A DNA stretch of 64,000 nucleotides, from assembly GCA_965228125.1 (NCBI GenBank), contig OZ245791.1, forward strand, positions 1,736,001 to 1,800,000. The letters are read 5' to 3'. Positions 62,901 through 64,000 of the stretch are shown here, one piece after another; within the stretch, counting starts at the first letter, position 1, and the number at the start of each line of letters is the position of its first letter. Both the position numbers and the translations under genes were made by a program. The notes beneath the pieces were generated by a model. That model saw only the letters and a program-made list of their open reading frames with translations. It was not told the origin of the DNA and did no database searches. This DNA is from GWF2-38-69 sp965228125 (GTDB lineage Bacteria > Verrucomicrobiota > Lentisphaeria > Victivallales > GWF2-38-69).

Positions 62901-64000
62901 GGCTGTTACAGTGAGCCCTCCGACAGTTATATTGCCGCCGTTTGTTACAAAACTGCCAGAAGTATTCGTAAGCACTCCACTTCCCATGTTTATGCTCTTT
63001 CCGCTTCCTAATGTAGTTGTAGAAGTCCCTGACGCTGTGCTCAGATTGTATGAACCACTTACTCCGCCTGCAAGGCTTATGGCACTGTTTGTCGTAGCAA
63101 GAACACTGTTTCCTGTAAGAGTTACTGCTCCCGTATATGTCTGGGCCCCGCTGGTCGTGATATTTGCGCCTATGCTGCTTGCGCCTGTAACGCTTAATGT
63201 CGAAAGAGACCTTGTATGGCCTACTGCTCCGTTGAACTGAGCATCTCCCGTAACGGTCAGGCTTTGTGATGTATTGCTGTTTAATGTTGAATTGAATGTG
63301 ACTGTGGTTCCGGTAAGGTCAAGATTGCTGTTCAATATCACTGCGCCGCTATAGGTCTGGGTCAAAGTAGTTGTAATATCGGCATAGATATGTGTCTGTG
63401 TAGTACTGACAGTTAAGTATTCCAATTCGTTCCCTGGCGTTGTCCCTATGGCTCCTTCGAAATAGGCAGACGCTGAAGTGTTTACAGTTAACCCTTCTGT
63501 GCCTGAAGATGTGCCATTTATTGTTGAGTTGAAATATATCACATATGAAGATAATTCGACATCTGTTGAAAGGGTAACTGCTCCTGTATAAGTCTGCAGT
63601 TGGGTTCCTGCCGCAGTGCTCGTTATATCTGCCCCGATAGTACTTGTGCCTGTCACGGTAAAATTACCCGAAGACAACGTAAGGCTCCGGGTATTTTCGA
63701 ATGTGCCGCTTACCGTAATGCCTGAAGATGCAGTTTTATCCCCGCTCCCGGATAAAATCAAATTAGAATAAGTCAAACTCCCTATAGTTTGAGAGTCTCC
63801 GTCATACACTACGGTCCCCCCGATTGTTGTGACAGAGCCGAAACTTGCTGACCCGGCAAGGGATAGTGTCCCGTTGTTTGTTATTGTATTGCTGCTATAT
63901 GATCCGGTAACACTCAATGCAGTATTAACATATGTCGTTCCTGAGTCTATCGTAATTGTCTCGCTTCCCGATAGTACCAGGTTATAGTATGTATCGCTGT
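53952..64000 (-). CDS. Giant repetitive beta-strand surface/adhesin-like protein (N-terminus outside window)
   Basis: The frame is open from 64000 to the stop at 53952: at least 3348 residues, with the start beyond the window (TTG at 63917 is internal, since the same frame continues upstream as 'YYNLVLSGSETITIDSGTTYVNTALSV'). It is rich in Ser, Thr, Gly, Asn and almost free of Cys. It is made of short beta strands of the 'GTLTLGGSANFGSVTSIGGTVVYDG' type, as in autotransporter-associated beta-helix passengers. Blocks: seven 70-residue repeats (60.6-62.1 kb), three 121-residue repeats (56.6-57.7 kb) and a tryptophan-rich island near 59.1 kb. The unique C-terminus has 'TYAFPVGSLNGSAGEYSPITIEL' and 'LNRYWVVTSSG', a module seen in secreted proteins of Bacteroidota-type bacteria, and no beta-barrel domain. 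It is presumably exported and may act as an adhesin or surface layer; the secretion route is not shown. Confidence 0.85.
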   Translation of the reverse strand, partial: SDTYYNLVLSGSETITIDSGTTYVNTALSVTGSYSSNTITNNGTLSLAGSASFGSVTTIGGTVVYDGDSQTIGSLTYSNLILSGSGDKTASSGITVSGTFENTRSLTLSSGNFTVTGTSTIGADITSTAAGTQLQTYTGAVTLSTDVELSSYVIYFNSTINGTSSGTEGLTVNTSASAYFEGAIGTTPGNELEYLTVSTTQTHIYADITTTLTQTYSGAVILNSNLDLTGTTVTFNSTLNSNTSQSLTVTGDAQFNGAVGHTRSLSTLSVTGASSIGANITTSGAQTYTGAVTLTGNSVLATTNSAISLAGGVSGSYNLSTASGTSTTTLGSGKSINMGSGVLTNTSGSFVTNGGNITVGGLTVTAGTFNSASSDGTWDINGSVSIVSGAALKATSGTFTVSGNWSGSGTFAANGSTVTFDGSSDQTINGSNTFYNLTIANTGDPSSIEVDASNSTSLAVTNNLYVSDGKFISATDYNNVLIASGAVLELSGDITVSGTWVNNGTFTPATYTVTFDGSDQEISGTFYNLTASGIGIKTLCGNLTITNNLTVESNITLAVRTYTASVTGTSDINGTLTISTGTYNANGAFDASSGGTVTFSDTGSLNLADAVTSLGTFTADSSTVTYSGAGQTVDDVIYSTLNLSGSGVVVITDGVDVNTAFTVGGTVSAITNSGTLTLGGSADFGSTVTSIGGTVIYDGTSQTVDNITYNNLSLTGSGTVTITSGTDVNIALTVGSSVSALANSGTLTLGGSANFGSVTSIGGTVVYDGASQTVDNLTYSTLNLTGSGTDVITDGTDVNTAFTVGGSVSALTNSGTLTLGGSANFGSVTSIGGIVVYDGTSQTVDNITYSTLNLTGSGTVTITDGVDANTSLTLGSGITALDNSGTLTLGGSANFGSVTSIGGTVIYDGTSQTVNNISYNNLSLTGSGTDVITSGVDVNGAFTVGGTVSALTNSGTLTLGGSANFGSVTSIGGIVVYDGASQTVDNITYSTLNLTGSGTDVITSGTDVNTAFTVGGTVSALTNSGTLTLGGSANFGSVTSIGGTVVYDGASQTVDNITYSTLNLTGSGTDVITDGTDVNTAFTVGGTVSALANSGTLTLGGSANFGSVTSIGGTVVYDGASQTIDNITYNNLDLSGTGAKTLSGNLNINNDFTAESTVTVQGAYSLTVSNNAYISGAIGSATALTTISISGTTDIGADITTTGAQNYTQTITLTNDITVKSGSGVITFTGEVQGSYTLDIGNTTQTGAIFFIAGTEITGLQTHSGAYSVSLSGSNSINDAVTFSNTNGVVLGTASTDSFTFTSGVTSIVSVTSIAGTITAPDGNTIQFETTNVTSDASIGCNIILGDVTIADGQTLTLGDGDSGNITVSSISGTSGGASSDVVINTLGVLTLDAVDTGIGNLSITIGSTSSLTNDIDISGTLTKGGTGELQIQSDDFASGGITLSGGTLSGGSYAWTVSGDIVIGSNTTLNAPKTLNVTGNWDNDNGGTFNHNNGRVCFQGENTTSYIYGANTFYEFDCYNIANKTLVFDSTQLQTVESWFWIMGTDHMTNTVKLQDLYIDTYDYSVAFAKITNSTVYGYNDTPAEIIIMSYSTVDDYSEAHGWYAEEFYEWDGGGGDGDWNNAANWTSPHGGIPSTDSDILINTQASQTTLNISSPVIVEDFVVLGGKTINFSDNNGSITCNYVTGQGSLGFVNQGIITSDAGINITIISTGADVATLHTGTMTPGAGGSIALASPVITVSHNLITTGAGISLTGTTVNIWNDLTISTSGGNLTINGVITANTANSSNTLVLNAGTGSVYLYGFSNTNRIESLEVTAGPNSTHLNDNVYTEGTQTYTGHVVIDADVILDSDDNDISFSDTVDADANTSNRTLTLDSGTGNITFSDTIGAAQAIDTLTITNAGTVSLYDVTTRDGGVIFTNTPSGVITLNGNISTNDESTAGAVAIKGTVVLATDIVINTDSTTDGAISFTGTIDGTLDNTQSLTLNAGSTGAISVTGAIGGTTNIRTLTVTNSNSATFSGAVTADTSVVLSNTTGTITFNGALVTPTLSTTSNAYNVTLNGHCTITNPANFLNTGTTTIGNDASDSSTFTGGLTATAGAVNIAGTIITIDNNINLGAVTQIANSTLKSGTGTITVASMTGDYDLTLQSNVAGATGAVTFTGNVAVNDIITFAQNYAVTLQGSTNVIDSDTSFLNTGITTIGNDASDSSTFTGGLDVTAGAVHIAGTVATTDTNMDLGAVTQIGASTLKSGTGSITVASMTGDYDLTLQSNVAGATGAVTFTGNVTVNDIITFAQNYAVTLQGSTNVIDSDTSFLNTGTTTIGNNASDSSTFTGGLDATAGSVHIAGTVATTDTNMDLGAVTQTGASTLKSGTGSITVASMTGDYDLTLQSNIAGATGAVTFTGNVTVNDIITFAQNYAVTLQGSTNVIDSDTSFLNTGTTTIGNDASDSSTFTGGLDATAGAVNIAGIVATSNANIDFSTVTLTKDAELSGSTVTFNSTLDAAASGQQGLIVTGNAVFGNAVGATPLKYLTVNGTSNIAGGTYTTGNQTYNGAVTIGGNFQMIANDGTNASTITFSDTVNGSYDLWIGFGGFETNAVVNGAIGGSSALTLFYVTGTSSVGANITTSGAQGYSGEFTLTDNAVLNTPDTITFSNAVTINNGKTLTVGTGNTGAITFGGTVDSAIGGTGNLTINTDDTVVFSDNAGETAALGAITLISGSLTAGVHDIHAGTFSVDGGTFGATASSGIWDAGNVGIANGATMNATTGAFTVGGNWANSGTFNHMSGTVTFDGTSGQTIAGSTEFYNLTIANTSSSEKVDASASTGFAVTNLLSISDGIFVTPSAADFNNVTITSNGALELSGDITVSGNWSNTGTLTANSNTVTFDGNSTQTLSGSNIFYNLTIANTGNPSSVEVDASSSTSLAVTNNLLVSDGKFISATDYHNVTITSAGILELSGDITVSGNWSNTGTFTPYNHAVTLDGADQTISAETFYSLASNGTGLKTLTGNVTIENALTLASGIFVLGSYNMTLQFTGAINGTGSSTSMIASSGSGSLIKRISGNGTYAFPVGSLNGSAGEYSPITIELTSGTYSTAYLSIQVVHEKEPHVTATSFLNRYWVVTSSGISNFTADITCQYLRGDVDGVELGLNGELYSGTSWTQLGPVSTSTHTFSGSVTSFGNFTAFSNADRVPSINDATILSIIADSTAEPSNSSSHPTYNFGVVTLNEIVITGTVTQSLEDSTSTNFAKENVFNPDTDNVYQTDVRKPLDYDKTSVRDARYDDDSTTEGNSDEQEGYETAMIFDKTDDYLAMIAGITDGESLYSITLDKHALFKTSTDLYLDVIASSSQV
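56600..57750 (-). repeat. Three 363-bp tandem repeats in the giant gene
   Basis: Landmark GTCGGAAGC recurs at 56652, 57015, 57378 and 57741, an exact 363-bp (121-residue) period. The units are nearly identical in DNA, with only scattered single-base differences, which implies recent duplication or gene conversion. Confidence 0.9.
60630..62110 (-). repeat. Seven 210-bp tandem repeats in the giant gene
   Basis: GTCTGGCTTG recurs at 60631, 60841, 61051, 61261, 61471, 61681 and 61891, an exact 210-bp (70-residue) period. The next unit (62104) is slightly longer and degenerate. Each unit codes for 'SQTVDNITYSTLNLTGSGT' and 'NSGTLTLGGSANFGSVTSIGG'. Differences between units are mainly synonymous or conservative. 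Confidence 0.92.

Noticed and set aside
54535..63240. Many plus-strand open frames of 60-175 codons opposite the giant gene
   Set aside because: They are antisense to a single continuous minus-strand frame, repeat with its 210- and 363-bp periods, and lack ribosome-binding sites. The repetitive Ser/Thr/Gly codons leave the opposite strand poor in stops.
1..64000. tRNA or rRNA genes
   Set aside because: I looked for GGTTCGAATCC-type T-arms and rRNA landmarks in the intergenic regions and found none; a tRNA search program would be decisive.

Overview
The window is a contiguous stretch of an AT-rich chromosome from a Gram-negative (diderm) bacterium. A BamA gene, an Mla/MCE lipid-transport operon and several exported proteins point to an outer membrane. 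A type III glutamine synthetase, a eukaryote-like (type 2) IleRS and a giant beta-strand-repeat surface protein fit an Elusimicrobiota, Lentisphaerota or similar lineage. That placement is an inference from gene content; no rRNA is present.

Layout. (1) 1-6.0 kb, minus strand: a housekeeping operon prs > rplY > pth > rpsF > ssb > rpsR > rplI > dnaB > bamA (partial). (2) 6.2-9.9 kb, plus: STAS-MlaE permease, ATPase, MCE protein, then a GNAT acetyltransferase. (3) 10-14.6 kb, minus: aromatic amino-acid permease, NagD-like HAD phosphatase, an unknown exported protein, mtnA, and a small membrane protein broken at a T10 run. (4) 14.8-18 kb, plus: type 2 ileS. (5) 18-33 kb, minus: tauE, an FAD-synthetase-only RibF, aroA, carB, carA, pyrG, gltD, gltB. 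(6) 33-45 kb: a nitrogen-assimilation island with glnN, two GAF-AAA-Fis sigma-54 activators, two PII proteins, amtB, a small adaptor-like protein, a LysR/SDR pair and gdhA. (7) 45-48.7 kb, minus: ribD-ribE-ribBA-ribH. (8) 48.9-51.4 kb, plus: exported histidine-phosphatase-like protein, ABC-2 permease, exported spermidine-synthase-like protein. (9) 51.4-54 kb: a frameshifted ISNCY-type element and a DUF1670-like remnant. (10) 54-64 kb, minus: one giant repetitive ORF that runs off the window.

The nitrogen region is the most coherent system. It joins ammonium import (AmtB, PII), ammonium capture (GDH, GSIII, GOGAT) and several large glutamine consumers (CarAB, PyrG, GltBD). Sigma-54 promoter sequences precede the first activator gene (perfect consensus), glnN (two mismatches) and the adaptor gene upstream of amtB (one mismatch). 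A palindrome, TTACAA-N2-TTGTAA, recurs upstream of activator 1, twice upstream of glnN, twice between activator 2 and gdhA, and imperfectly upstream of gltB. I infer that it is the binding site of one or both activators. Both PII proteins carry Glu in place of the uridylylated Tyr51, so nitrogen sensing probably does not use the GlnD/UTase route.

Several starts were moved inward from the longest reading frame because an internal codon has the better ribosome-binding site (rpsF, the permease, tauE, amtB, the adaptor gene). Two genes are split at 10-base homopolymers. Assignments rest on reading motifs by eye; no database search was possible.
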